A stretch of DNA of 50,807 bases from Cardiobacteriaceae bacterium (GCA_017934275.1 JAGBJT010000003.1:1-50807); one strand, 5' to 3'. Positions 36,194 to 44,685 are shown, counted from the first letter of the stretch. Notes: generated from the letters alone by a model not told the origin. Made by a program: numbers and translations.

Positions 36194-36299
36194 ATAGTCG
36201 TTTCAGTTCAAAATAAGACAAGACAGCGAGCCGAAGACAGTATCTAGAATACGGCGAGGCGAAGCTAACGCAGTATTATTTTGAAATGGAACGACTATA
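36193..36299 (+). mobile_element. Correia-like inverted-repeat element, copy 5 (107 bp)
   Basis: Plus orientation, longer core (GAGGCGAAGCTAACGCAG). The core reads GACAAGACAGCGAGCCGAAG and then ACAGTATC, closest of all copies to the Neisseria Correia core. One end supplies the murE stop codon (GTATAG on the minus strand) and the other end supplies the first base of the next ATG, so the two genes touch the element with no spacer. Confidence 0.88.
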
Positions 36300-37767
36300 C
36301 CAGCGCTGTTGCAATAAATTCCCGTATCACTTCTTGGTCGGAAAAATGAATTTTTTTGCCCGCGATGATTTGATAATCCTCATGTCCCTTACCCGCAACC
36401 AACAGCGAATCGCCTTCTTTCAAGCTTAAAAGTCCTGTTTCAATTGCCGTTTTACGGTCAAAAATAACTACCGCATCTTGGGGATTTTCTAGTCCCTGCT
36501 TGATTTCTACGATGATTTGCTCTGGTTCTTCCGAACGAGGATTGTCGTTAGTGATGATTATGCGGTCGGCGAGTTTTTCCGCTACTTGTGCCATTAACGG
36601 TCTTTTGCCACGGTCGCGATCACCGCCACAACCGAAAACCACCGTAAGTTTTCCTGAAATATGGTCGCGAATTCCTGAAATAACGCTTTCCAATGCCTTC
36701 GGAGTATGTGCGTAATCCACAATTGCGCGGCGGTTTTGGCTAAACGGAAAAATTTCTGCCCGCCCCGTTGCACCGCGTATTTGCCGTAATTTTTCCGCGA
36801 CTTCTGACAATTTCAATCCGCCAGCAAGCAGACAAGCCGCAGCGTTGCACAAGTTATCGACATTAAACCGTCCCCAAAGCGCGGAATTTATTTCCACTGT
36901 CTCGATTGCTTCCGTATTTGCCGCGAAATAAGCAAGTTCAAAGCTGATGCCAGAAGAGTTTTGCAAAATATTTTTCGCCGCAATGTGATGATGAGCAATA
37001 TCGAGCCGTTCTTTTGCGCGAGTGGAAATCGTGCAAATTTCAGCTGATTGCACGAGATTTTCCGCGAGCAATCGTCGTCCAAATTCATCATCAATATTGA
37101 TTACCGCAAAGCGAGACGGTCTTTGAAACAACTTCGCCTTGGCTTGAAAATAATTTTCCTGATTGCCGTGATAGTCAAAATGGTCGCGGCTTAAATTGCT
37201 AAACACAACCGTGTCAAAACACAGTCCCTGCACGCGATTTTGATCGAGTGCGTGCGAAGAAACTTCCATCGCCACCGTTTGAATTCCGTCTTTTACAAAT
37301 TCCGCCAAAAGTTTTTGGTTCGAAAAAGCATCAGGTGTGGTGTTGTTTGAGGCGGTGAGCGCGGCAATTTTTCCGTTACCGATAGTGCCAATCATCGCGC
37401 CATTTGTCGCTTGGGCTAAAAAATACGCAAGAGATGACTTCCCATCCGTGCCCGTAACTCCAATTAAGCGCAATTTCTTGGAAGGAAAATCAAAAAAATC
37501 TGCGGCAATATTTCCGTAATCCGTTGTGAGAGAAGGTAAAGCAAAAGCATTCTGCGGCGGATTTTGATATGGCGGTTCATAAATAATCCCCGCACATTCG
37601 ATGTTTTCGTCGTAATAATCCAAAGCGTGCGAAGAAATTCCCGCGCGCGCAATCCACCAAGTATTCGCATCTAATTCACGGCTATCTGCAGCGATTTTTT
37701 CTACTGGCAAAGCGGGCAAATTAGCACCGCCAAAATCCATAAGCCATTCATTCAAAATTTTTGTCAT
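36295..37767 (-). CDS. murE: UDP-MurNAc-Ala-Glu--meso-DAP ligase
   Basis: Adds meso-diaminopimelate to the murein precursor. The ATP site GVTGTDGKSSLAYF, SSHALDQNRV, the DNPRSEEP motif (specific for meso-DAP rather than Lys) and GKGHEDYQ are present. The ATG at 37767 (490 residues) is preferred to an in-frame start at 37809, because the latter lies inside a terminator hairpin. The stop codon TAG is formed by the end of a Correia-like element, so the natural C-terminus may have been altered by a few residues. Confidence 0.92.
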   Translation of the reverse strand: MTKILNEWLMDFGGANLPALPVEKIAADSRELDANTWWIARAGISSHALDYYDENIECAGIIYEPPYQNPPQNAFALPSLTTDYGNIAADFFDFPSKKLRLIGVTGTDGKSSLAYFLAQATNGAMIGTIGNGKIAALTASNNTTPDAFSNQKLLAEFVKDGIQTVAMEVSSHALDQNRVQGLCFDTVVFSNLSRDHFDYHGNQENYFQAKAKLFQRPSRFAVINIDDEFGRRLLAENLVQSAEICTISTRAKERLDIAHHHIAAKNILQNSSGISFELAYFAANTEAIETVEINSALWGRFNVDNLCNAAACLLAGGLKLSEVAEKLRQIRGATGRAEIFPFSQNRRAIVDYAHTPKALESVISGIRDHISGKLTVVFGCGGDRDRGKRPLMAQVAEKLADRIIITNDNPRSEEPEQIIVEIKQGLENPQDAVVIFDRKTAIETGLLSLKEGDSLLVAGKGHEDYQIIAGKKIHFSDQEVIREFIATALV

Positions 37768-37781
37768 TGGTCTTTTTCTAT

Positions 37782-37808
37782 AAAAAATGCCGCAAAGCAA
37801 GTGCGGCA
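37782..37808 (-). terminator. Terminator between ftsI and murE
   Basis: TGCCGCA (37802-37808 on the minus strand) pairs perfectly with TGCGGCA (37788-37794) around a 7-nt loop, followed by TTTTTTA on the minus strand. It lies about 8 nt after the ftsI stop and 14 nt before the murE ATG, inside a cluster that is normally one operon. It may act as an attenuator. Confidence 0.75.
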
Positions 37809-37815
37809 ATAGTTT

Positions 37816-39702
37816 TTAGCGTTCGTTATTTGCCGTTGTTTCATCAACCTTGAACTGCTCGGCATTGATTTTCAAATGCACCGCATCGTTTAAGTTGATT
37901 TTGTCGGGCAAAACACCGAGCAATTTCAAAGAGTTTTCCGTAATCCGTGAAAACACAGGAGCAGCAACGATACCGCCAGCACCGCTTTTATCTTGCGGTT
38001 CATCAATCACCACCACCAGTGCAATCCGCGGATTAGTTGCAGGTGCAATTCCTGCAAAAAGCGCACGGTGCAAGGTATCGCTGTAACGACGATTAACGAT
38101 TTTCCGCGCCGTTCCCGTTTTTCCTGCCACCGTATAACTTGCGGTATTCGCACGCGTTCCCGTTCCGCCTTCCCGCACCACCGAAAGCATCATTTCAACC
38201 ACCGCATCAGCAGCTTGACGACTAACAACCTGCTCACCTTCAATGATGTGGTCGCGTTTAATCAAAGTAAGCGGCACTTTCACCCCGTGATTTGCTAGCG
38301 TCGCATAAGCCTGCGCCACCTGCAAAGCGTTCGCAGAAATGCCGTAACCGAAAAATGTCGTCGCATAAGAAAAATCGTCGAGTTTTTTCGGATTACGGTG
38401 AATACCGCGCTGCTCACCTGGAAAACGCAAGCCCGTCGGTTCGCCAAAGCCCATTCGGTGCATATAGTCGTAATACTTCGCCCGCGGCATTTTTTGCGCA
38501 ATCATCGCCATACCGATATTCGAGGACTTACGAATAATTCCCGTCGCATCCAAAGTGCCGTAATTACGCGGATCTCTGACCACACCTTTACCGACATTCA
38601 TTTGACCATTGGTCGGGAAATATGTTTTCTTACTAATCACGCCAGCATCCAAAGCACCAGCTATCGCAATCGGTTTCATCGTCGAACCTGGCTCAAAAAC
38701 ATCAGTAATGATGCGGTTCTTCATAAGTTCTGGTTTTCGTTCTTCGCTGTTATTCGGATTACCGTCTGGCAAGGACACCATCGCCAAAATCTCGCCAGTT
38801 TTCACATCAATCATCACCGCCGATGCCGACTTCGCACGATATTCATTTTGAGTTACCGCAAGCTCACGGCGCATCACATATTGAATCCGCTTATCAATTG
38901 AAAGTTGCAACTCCTGACCTTGAATTGTTGCCTCTTCCTCACCGATAACCGCAATCGGTTTGCGTCCGCGCGAAGCAGAAGTTACAACTTTGACCTTGCC
39001 TTTCTGACCGCGCAACCATTCGTCATATTGCTTTTCAATCCCTTCCTGTCCGCGCTCTTCAACATCAGTAAAACCAACAATTTGCCCGAGCAGTTCAGCA
39101 TCAGGATAAAAACGGTTAAAACCATCATTACGGAATATTCCAGGTAACCCCAAAGAAATAATTTTTTCGGTTACATCAGGCTGAACTTGCCGCTTCAAGT
39201 AATAAAAACGACGGTTTTTGCGCTGCTCAATATCGGCTATTAAGTCATCAACATTCATCTGCAACAGCGCGGCTAAATCTTCCAACTTGTTCTGCTTATA
39301 TAAGGTAAAAAGCATTTCATCGGAGAGATTGGCATTGGAAAAAATAAAGTCGCAAACGAGCTGGTTATCCTCGTTTAAGCCTTCTTGAATACATTTATCT
39401 TTGAATTCGGTTAGATCGTTTTGCAAAGTTTCAGTCAGAAGTTTGGGATCAGCCACAATCGAACTTACTGGCGAACTTACCGCAACAGGCTCACCTTCGC
39501 GGTCAATAATCATTCCCCGCAGCGCAATTTCGGAGACAATCCGCAAAGCCCGTTTGTCCGCCATTTCTACATAGTAACGGTGTCCCTCAATCTGCAAGCC
39601 GAATAATCTTCCAATAATGAAACAGACGACAAATAAAAACCCTACCGCAACTACAACTATGCGGGGATTTTCACCGTATTTACTAGCCGCCGCCACGCTC
39701 AT
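37816..39702 (-). CDS. ftsI: Division-specific transpeptidase PBP3
   Basis: Septal murein transpeptidase, one N-terminal membrane segment (15-33). Active Ser340 is in GSTMKP, SSN at 393-395 and KTG at 528-530. Length (628) exceeds the E. coli form (588) because of an insert of about 60 residues (90-160) in the N-terminal non-catalytic domain. The start overlaps the ftsL stop by 4 bp (ATGA). Confidence 0.95.
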   Translation of the reverse strand: MSVAAASKYGENPRIVVVAVGFLFVVCFIIGRLFGLQIEGHRYYVEMADKRALRIVSEIALRGMIIDREGEPVAVSSPVSSIVADPKLLTETLQNDLTEFKDKCIQEGLNEDNQLVCDFIFSNANLSDEMLFTLYKQNKLEDLAALLQMNVDDLIADIEQRKNRRFYYLKRQVQPDVTEKIISLGLPGIFRNDGFNRFYPDAELLGQIVGFTDVEERGQEGIEKQYDEWLRGQKGKVKVVTSASRGRKPIAVIGEEEATIQGQELQLSIDKRIQYVMRRELAVTQNEYRAKSASAVMIDVKTGEILAMVSLPDGNPNNSEERKPELMKNRIITDVFEPGSTMKPIAIAGALDAGVISKKTYFPTNGQMNVGKGVVRDPRNYGTLDATGIIRKSSNIGMAMIAQKMPRAKYYDYMHRMGFGEPTGLRFPGEQRGIHRNPKKLDDFSYATTFFGYGISANALQVAQAYATLANHGVKVPLTLIKRDHIIEGEQVVSRQAADAVVEMMLSVVREGGTGTRANTASYTVAGKTGTARKIVNRRYSDTLHRALFAGIAPATNPRIALVVVIDEPQDKSGAGGIVAAPVFSRITENSLKLLGVLPDKINLNDAVHLKINAEQFKVDETTANNER

Positions 39703-39971
39703 TTGACATCCAAATAAACAACTTGACCAGAAAGCGGAGATTGCATTCTCAAACCGTTCTTAATTGCTCTATCCACCATATGGTTATTCACCAAAGTTTT
39801 CTGAATAAGCAAGAGCTGCGTCCAGTCGGAATTCAATTTATCGCGCTCCACCTTCAACTGATGAACTTCCCCCGTTAAAGCTATCCGCTGCTGAGTGAAA
39901 TCAATCACTTTCATCGAATTAACCGCAACACCGACAATCAAACAAAATTGGATAAAAAGCAAAAGTTTCAT
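39699..39971 (-). CDS. ftsL: Cell division protein FtsL
   Basis: A 90-residue bitopic protein with an N-terminal membrane segment (LLLFIQFCLIVGVAV) and a periplasmic coiled coil; partner of FtsB and FtsQ in the divisome. Sequence is weakly conserved in the family, so position between rsmH and ftsI is part of the evidence. ATG 39971 with GGAA at 10-nt spacing is preferred to TTG 39986. Confidence 0.85.
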   Translation of the reverse strand: MKLLLFIQFCLIVGVAVNSMKVIDFTQQRIALTGEVHQLKVERDKLNSDWTQLLLIQKTLVNNHMVDRAIKNGLRMQSPLSGQVVYLDVK

Positions 39972-40032
39972 ATAGATGAGTTCCAAAAAATCAGATAAGT
40001 TTTATGTATGTCGTAAAAAAAATAAAAAAAAT

Positions 40033-40938
40033 TCATAATTTCGTCGCCACTCGCAGGCGAGCACTTCGGGCACGGGGATTGCGCTTGATTTCCGCCTCCG
40101 TCGGCTTAATCGCCGCTTGCATTTCCAACACTTGCCCCAGCTTGCGGTTATCGGTTAAGGGAATTTCTCTTGGCATCTCAATTCCTTCTTTACTGCGCAT
40201 AAAGCGTTTAACCAAAGCGTCTTCTCCGTCGTGAAAAGTAATCACCGCCAAAACACCTCCCGATTTCAGCAATTTCACCGCCGCTTCCATTGCCTTTGCA
40301 ATTTCGCCAAGCTCGTCATTAACCGTCATTCGAATCGCCTGAAATGTGCGAGTAGCTGGGTTGTGATGCGGCTTGTAATGCCTTTTCGGAACAGCAGCTG
40401 CAATAACTTCTGCAAGCTCGGTAGTAGTAAAAATTCGCTCACGAGCTGCAAAAACTGCTCTGGCAATGCGTTTAGCAATCGAAAACGGCTCACCGCCAAG
40501 ATTGCAAATCACGCGCGCCAATTCCCCCTCCTCAACTTGCATCAGCCAATCACGCGCGGTAATACCCTCGCTGTTATCCATTCGCATATCCAAAGGCGCT
40601 TCCTGTAAAAAGGAAAAACCTCGCGCTCCTTGGTCAAGTTGCGGAGAAGAAACTCCTAAATCAAACAAAATTCCGTCAAAGAATTCAGGCGAAAAAAGCT
40701 CTCCAATCGCGCTAAACGGCGATTTTTGAAAAGAAAAATTCGCTTGTTTGATTTCTGATGCAGCCGTCTCTGCCTCTGGATCGCGATCGATGGCATAAAG
40801 CTTGCCCGTATCCAACTGCGACAAAATCCGACGGCTATGACCACCACGACCGAAAGTCGCGTCTAAATAAACGCCAGACGGAAAAACCCGCAAAGCAGAT
40901 ACCGCTTCTTCCAACAAAACCGAAATATGTCCCGTCAT
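40033..40938 (-). CDS. rsmH: 16S rRNA m4C1402 methyltransferase
   Basis: S-adenosylmethionine-dependent methylation of C1402 (formerly mraW). HISVLLEEAVSAL, YLDATFGRGGHSR, GILFDLGVSSPQLD and FQAIRMTVNDEL are family signatures. Length (301) is normal. The start overlaps the mraZ stop by 4 bp. Confidence 0.95.
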   Translation of the reverse strand: MTGHISVLLEEAVSALRVFPSGVYLDATFGRGGHSRRILSQLDTGKLYAIDRDPEAETAASEIKQANFSFQKSPFSAIGELFSPEFFDGILFDLGVSSPQLDQGARGFSFLQEAPLDMRMDNSEGITARDWLMQVEEGELARVICNLGGEPFSIAKRIARAVFAARERIFTTTELAEVIAAAVPKRHYKPHHNPATRTFQAIRMTVNDELGEIAKAMEAAVKLLKSGGVLAVITFHDGEDALVKRFMRSKEGIEMPREIPLTDNRKLGQVLEMQAAIKPTEAEIKRNPRARSARLRVATKL

Positions 40939-41390
40939 ATCGACAGAGCCTCTAATTCGCTTCCGAAGTCAAAGCCTTCTTGCGCAAGTTCTTCAAGCCC
41001 TGAGTTATTGATGCTTTCCCAACGGTCTTTGTCCCAAATTTCTAATTTGTTCCCCATTCCCGTCAGCACTACTGATTTAGTTAATTCCGCAAATTTGCGC
41101 AACATCGGTGGAATTAGCACCCTTCCCGTTGAATCCATTTCGCATTCGCTGGCGTGCCCGAGATAAAGCCGCTTAATCGTGCGCGCGCGTTTTTCCACCG
41201 AAGAGAGTTTTTCCAATTTCGCCGAAGCCTTTGCCCACTCCGCTTGGGTGTAGAGCAAAAGGTTTTTATCCAAATCAGCGGTCAGCACCAAGTTTCCTGA
41301 ACATTCCTCTTCCAAAATCGCGCGCAACTTCGCAGGGACAGACAAGCGTCCCTTGCTATCAAGCTGTAATTCATAGATACCGTTGAACAT
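40935..41390 (-). CDS. mraZ: Transcriptional regulator MraZ
   Basis: AbrB-like DNA-binding regulator of the division cluster. The protein should start at ATG 41390 (MFNGIYELQLDSKGR), giving 151 residues with two DSKGR/DSTGR-type motifs. The frame is open upstream to 41456 but that extension is hydrophobic and unlike any MraZ. First gene of the minus-strand division cluster. Confidence 0.92.
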   Translation of the reverse strand: MFNGIYELQLDSKGRLSVPAKLRAILEEECSGNLVLTADLDKNLLLYTQAEWAKASAKLEKLSSVEKRARTIKRLYLGHASECEMDSTGRVLIPPMLRKFAELTKSVVLTGMGNKLEIWDKDRWESINNSGLEELAQEGFDFGSELEALSI

Positions 41391-41765
41391 CACGCACCAA
41401 AGTGGAAAAAATTTGTAAAGAAAAATGTAAAAAAAGTTTATTGCACTTTTTCCCACTTTTCAAGCAGAAATCAAAATCACGGTTAAAAACAGCATTTTTC
41501 GCAGCAAAACTATTAAAAAATACGCAAATTTGCAAATAAAAATGATAGTTTTCCACCGCAAAATCCAACTTTTCCACAATTTGGTGCAAAAAAGTGGGAG
41601 AAATTATTTTCTTATAAATTCAACGACTTAACGAAAAAATTGCAATATTTCCCCACATTTCTGGAAAACTTTTCCACATTTCAGAAAAACTTCACGAAGC
41701 AAACAAGACAAAGACATAAGAAAACAATTCATTTGAATTACAAACAAATACAAATAGACAAAAAA
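41391..41765 (-). other. Long AT-rich leader upstream of mraZ
   Basis: No gene is seen here. The stretch holds several Pu/Py-biased repeats of the type TTTTCCACA (41570-41578 and 41670-41678) and TTTTCCACC (41549-41557), and a further TTTTCCCAC near 41449. They resemble both DnaA boxes and the GTGG-type repeats bound by MraZ. No clear sigma-70 promoter could be defined. Confidence 0.5.
41441..41460 (-). promoter_or_regulatory. Candidate MraZ-binding repeat
   Basis: On the minus strand AAAAGTGGGA (41460-41451) is directly followed by AAAAGTGCAA (41450-41441). The 10-bp spaced GTG repeats, about 50 bp before the mraZ ATG, have the layout of MraZ operators. Only two copies are seen, where three or more are usual. 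Confidence 0.35.
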
Positions 41766-41785
41766 ATACCGCCACTCGGGCGGTA
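41758..41785 (-). terminator. Terminator after rnfH, formed by an inverted CGGTA pair
   Basis: On the minus strand TACCGCC (41785-41779) pairs with GGCGGTA (41773-41767) around a 5-nt loop, followed by a T-rich run. The stem contains the hexamer CGGTAA/TTACCG that is overrepresented in this window, in the style of uptake-sequence terminators. Confidence 0.8.
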
Positions 41786-41837
41786 ATAAGAATGATGACA
41801 AAATTACTGACAAATAATGACAATATAAATACATTTT

Positions 41838-42119
41838 CTATACAGAACGATTTTTCCTCGCCCGCATTTTGCGCATTTCAGCAGGATTACAGATCAACGG
41901 ACGGTAAATTTCCACGCGGTCGCCATCAGCAAGCAGTTGATTTTTCGCCGCTGTTTTGCCAAAAATTCCAAAATCACAATCCTCCAAATCTAAATCGGAG
42001 AAAAAATCTGTAATGTGAGACTTTTGCACTGCATCAAAAAGACAGGCTCCTTCTTCTAAATCAAGCTCAATTTGCTTTTGCAAATCGCTTTCGGCATAAA
42101 CCACAAAAACCTTAATCAA
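41838..42119 (-). CDS. rnfH: RnfH-family ubiquitin-like protein
   Basis: A 93-residue beta-grasp protein with FVVYAESDLQKQIELDLEEG and the DGDRVEIYRPL segment of the RnfH family. Its role is uncertain; it is commonly adjacent to ratA, as here (9 nt apart), divergent from smpB. Confidence 0.88.
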   Translation of the reverse strand: MIKVFVVYAESDLQKQIELDLEEGACLFDAVQKSHITDFFSDLDLEDCDFGIFGKTAAKNQLLADGDRVEIYRPLICNPAEMRKMRARKNRSV

Positions 42120-42128
42120 ATGCTTTTC

Positions 42129-42590
42129 CTATTTCTCGGGAGGAATATCAATAACTTCCTGATTATCGGGATAAACAACCGCCGCTCTTTTGGCAAAACT
42201 TTCTACCATCGTATTCGCCATATATTCCAAAACTGAACCTAATATCGGTTGTAATAAAAAAGGAATTTCAAAACGCAAACAGCAGCTAACTTCACACCCT
42301 TCATCATTTTTTTTAAACTCCCAATGCCCATTTAATGTCTTAAACGGACCTTCAACAAGAGCTATATCCATTCTGTTGGGGTAATCACAAATATTACGAG
42401 TTGTAAAAGATTTACGCAATCCACCTTTGGCTAAAACAAGTGTTCCGACAATTTCTTTTTCATCTTTCTTGACTAATTTTGCACCGCCGCACCAAGGTAA
42501 AAATTCAGGATATTTTTCAACATCAGCAACTAAATCAAATAGTTTTTCAGGAGAATAAGGAAGCTTTTTCGACTTAATTATCTGTGGCAC
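42129..42590 (-). CDS. ratA: RatA/START-like protein (coenzyme Q-binding type)
   Basis: A 153-residue START-fold protein: YSPEKLFDLVADVEKYPEFL, then FTTRN and the late MANTMVESFAKRAAVVY helix. Members include RatA, reported to inhibit 70S assembly in E. coli, and the COQ10-type ubiquinone-binding proteins. Which role applies here cannot be told. It shares a divergent gap of 71 bp with smpB. Confidence 0.9.
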   Translation of the reverse strand: MPQIIKSKKLPYSPEKLFDLVADVEKYPEFLPWCGGAKLVKKDEKEIVGTLVLAKGGLRKSFTTRNICDYPNRMDIALVEGPFKTLNGHWEFKKNDEGCEVSCCLRFEIPFLLQPILGSVLEYMANTMVESFAKRAAVVYPDNQEVIDIPPEK

Positions 42591-42661
42591 AATAGAAATT
42601 CCTTTTTATAAATATTCATATAAAACCGTTAATAAAAATACATTTTAACAAAGGCCTAAAA

Positions 42662-43132
42662 ATGAAAAAAAAAGCCCCCCCTTCAAACCAAATTGCCAGT
42701 AACAAAAAAGCACTCCACGACTTCTTTTTAGAAGAACATTTCGAAGCTGGAATTGCTCTGCAAGGTTGGGAAGTAAAGTCTCTGCGCGCTGGAAGAATTC
42801 AATTAAAAGATAGTTATGTTTTGATTAAGAACGGAGAGGTTTACCTCATCGGTGCAATTATTACCCCTCTTGCATCTGCTTCAAGCCATATTGTTCCTGA
42901 ATCTCAAAGAAGTAGAAAACTACTCTTGCATCGAAATCAAATAGCAAAACTAATTATTGCCACCGAAAGAGAAGGTTACACTGTTACGGCTGTAAATATG
43001 TATTGGAAGAATAGTTTTGTTAAGGTAAATATTGCAATTGCAAAAGGTAAAAAAGAATTTGATAAAAGACATTCCGAAAAAGAAAGAGATTGGAATAGAG
43101 AAAAAGCTCGCATAATGAAAGCACATAAATAA
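42662..43132 (+). CDS. smpB: SsrA-binding protein
   Basis: Binds tmRNA for rescue of stalled ribosomes. IASNKKALHDFFLEEHFEAG, GWEVKSLRAGRIQLKDSYV, GKKEFDKRH and a basic C-terminal tail are characteristic. Length (156) is normal. The tmRNA gene itself is not in the window. Confidence 0.95.
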   Translation: MKKKAPPSNQIASNKKALHDFFLEEHFEAGIALQGWEVKSLRAGRIQLKDSYVLIKNGEVYLIGAIITPLASASSHIVPESQRSRKLLLHRNQIAKLIIATEREGYTVTAVNMYWKNSFVKVNIAIAKGKKEFDKRHSEKERDWNREKARIMKAHK

Positions 43133-43153
43133 TTTAATTATTACGGAGAAAAA

Positions 43154-43798
43154 ATGGAAAATAAAGCTGAAAGCAAAATTGAAATACTGCAATTATTCGT
43201 TGGCGGTTATGATAATTTTGTATATTTAATCGCAGATAAATCTAATAACAATGCTTTAATCGTCGATCCAGCTTGGCAAGCTGATTTTATTAAGTCGGTT
43301 ATTGCAGAAAGAAACTTGCATTTAATCGGCATTTTGCTCACGCATTCACATTTTGATCACCGTAATGCGGTTGGAGAGTTCCATAATCCCAATACTCCTT
43401 TATATATCGCAGAAGCGGAAATTCCCTATTGGGACGAATGTCCGAAAAATGCAATTGCCCTGCACGACCAAGATGAAATACCTTTCGGTGAATATAAAAT
43501 CAAATGCCATTTAACTCCTGGTCATACAAAAGGCAGCATTTGTTATGAAATTGCTGGCAATTTAATTACAGGCGACACCTTATTTATCAACGGTTGCGGT
43601 AGAACCGATTTACCTGGCGGTGATAGTTCTGAAATGTTCGAAACATTGCAAAAAATAAAAAAAATGCCGCCTGATTTAATGCTTTTTACGGGACATAGCT
43701 ACGGTGATGTACCTTATGAAAAATTAGGCTCGCAAATCAAAAGAAACCCTTATTTACTAATTGAAGATAAGGCAAAATTTTTAGAGTTTCGCGGTTAA
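43154..43798 (+). CDS. MBL-fold hydrolase, glyoxalase II / persulfide dioxygenase-like
   Basis: A 214-residue metallo-beta-lactamase fold protein. Metal ligands are visible: THSHFDHRNAVG, LTPGHTKGS, ITGDTLFINGCGRTDLPGG and TGHSYGD. The CGRTDLPGG block is typical of one-metal persulfide dioxygenases and related hydroxyacylglutathione hydrolase homologues, but it lacks the C-terminal domain of true glyoxalase II. It lies 21 nt after smpB with a GGAG site. Confidence 0.85.
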   Translation: MENKAESKIEILQLFVGGYDNFVYLIADKSNNNALIVDPAWQADFIKSVIAERNLHLIGILLTHSHFDHRNAVGEFHNPNTPLYIAEAEIPYWDECPKNAIALHDQDEIPFGEYKIKCHLTPGHTKGSICYEIAGNLITGDTLFINGCGRTDLPGGDSSEMFETLQKIKKMPPDLMLFTGHSYGDVPYEKLGSQIKRNPYLLIEDKAKFLEFRG

Positions 43799-43856
43799 TT
43801 TTTTCCCCTATCACAATTATTTTTTTACTACCTTCAAAACTTATCCGAGAAAAATT

Positions 43857-44606
43857 ATGACTATTTCAGCAACACAAAAAATACCCTCTTATTCAGAAAT
43901 TCCAGAACATATTGCGGTAATAATGGACGGAAACGGTAGATGGGCAAAACAAAAACATTTACCTCGTGTTTTTGGACATAAAAAAGGATTAGATGCGCTA
44001 GAAAATTTAGTCCGTTGCTGTTTTGATGCGCAAGTTAAATATTTAACTGTTTTTGCTTTTTCCACCGAAAATTGGCGAAGACCACTTGAGGAAGTTAATT
44101 TTCTAATGGAATTATTTCTATCAGCCTTACAAAAAAAGGTTACTCTTTTGTATAAAAATAACATCTGTTTGCGGGTTATTGGCGATAGAAATCGTTTTTC
44201 TAAAAGCATTTGCGAGCATATTCAAAAGGCTGAAACATTAACTCAAAATAATACTGCGATGACCTTAACTATTGCCGCTGATTACGGTGGAAAATGGGAT
44301 ATTTTGCAGGCGGTAAATAAACTTCTCGCGGCAGGAAAAACCGAAATAACTGAAAGTGATTTAGCGGCAAATTTAATGCTTTCCGATATTCCCGATCCAG
44401 ATTTATACATTCGCACAGGCGGTGAGAAAAGAATAAGTAACTTTATGTTGTGGCAAATGGCTTATGCCGAGTTTTACTTTACCGATATTTTGTGGCCCGA
44501 TTTTGGGCGGGAAGAATTTGATAATGCCTTGAATTCATTCAAAAAACGCGAAAGAAGATACGGTAGAACTTCGGAGCAATTGCCAATTGAGCAGCAAAGA
44601 CCATAG
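43857..44606 (+). CDS. uppS: Undecaprenyl diphosphate synthase
   Basis: cis-Prenyl transferase making the C55 lipid carrier for murein synthesis. IAVIMDGNGRWAKQ holds the catalytic Asp; FAFSTENWRRP, ADYGGKWDI and IRTGGEKRISNFMLWQ (substrate-binding Arg and Ser) follow. Length (249) is normal. It usually precedes cdsA; here it stands at the end of its run, before a terminator. Confidence 0.95.
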   Translation: MTISATQKIPSYSEIPEHIAVIMDGNGRWAKQKHLPRVFGHKKGLDALENLVRCCFDAQVKYLTVFAFSTENWRRPLEEVNFLMELFLSALQKKVTLLYKNNICLRVIGDRNRFSKSICEHIQKAETLTQNNTAMTLTIAADYGGKWDILQAVNKLLAAGKTEITESDLAANLMLSDIPDPDLYIRTGGEKRISNFMLWQMAYAEFYFTDILWPDFGREEFDNALNSFKKRERRYGRTSEQLPIEQQRP

Positions 44607-44640
44607 CAAAATACTCTTAAAACATAAATTACAAGCAATA

Positions 44641-44670
44641 AAAAACGCGGTTTTTAAGCCGCGTTTTTTA
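44641..44670. terminator. Bidirectional terminator between uppS and the HlyD-type gene
   Basis: AAAAACGCGG (44641-44650) pairs with CCGCGTTTTT (44659-44668) around an 8-nt loop. Both strands run into T-rich sequence and the flanking genes converge. Confidence 0.85.
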
Positions 44671-44685
44671 TACAAAACAATACCA

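Noticed and set aside
41500-41700. Cluster of TTTTCCACA sites as a replication origin
   Set aside because: Only two exact matches to a loose DnaA-box pattern; no dnaA, dnaN or gyrB nearby apart from recF 9 kb away, and no clear unwinding element. Kept only as a regulatory possibility.
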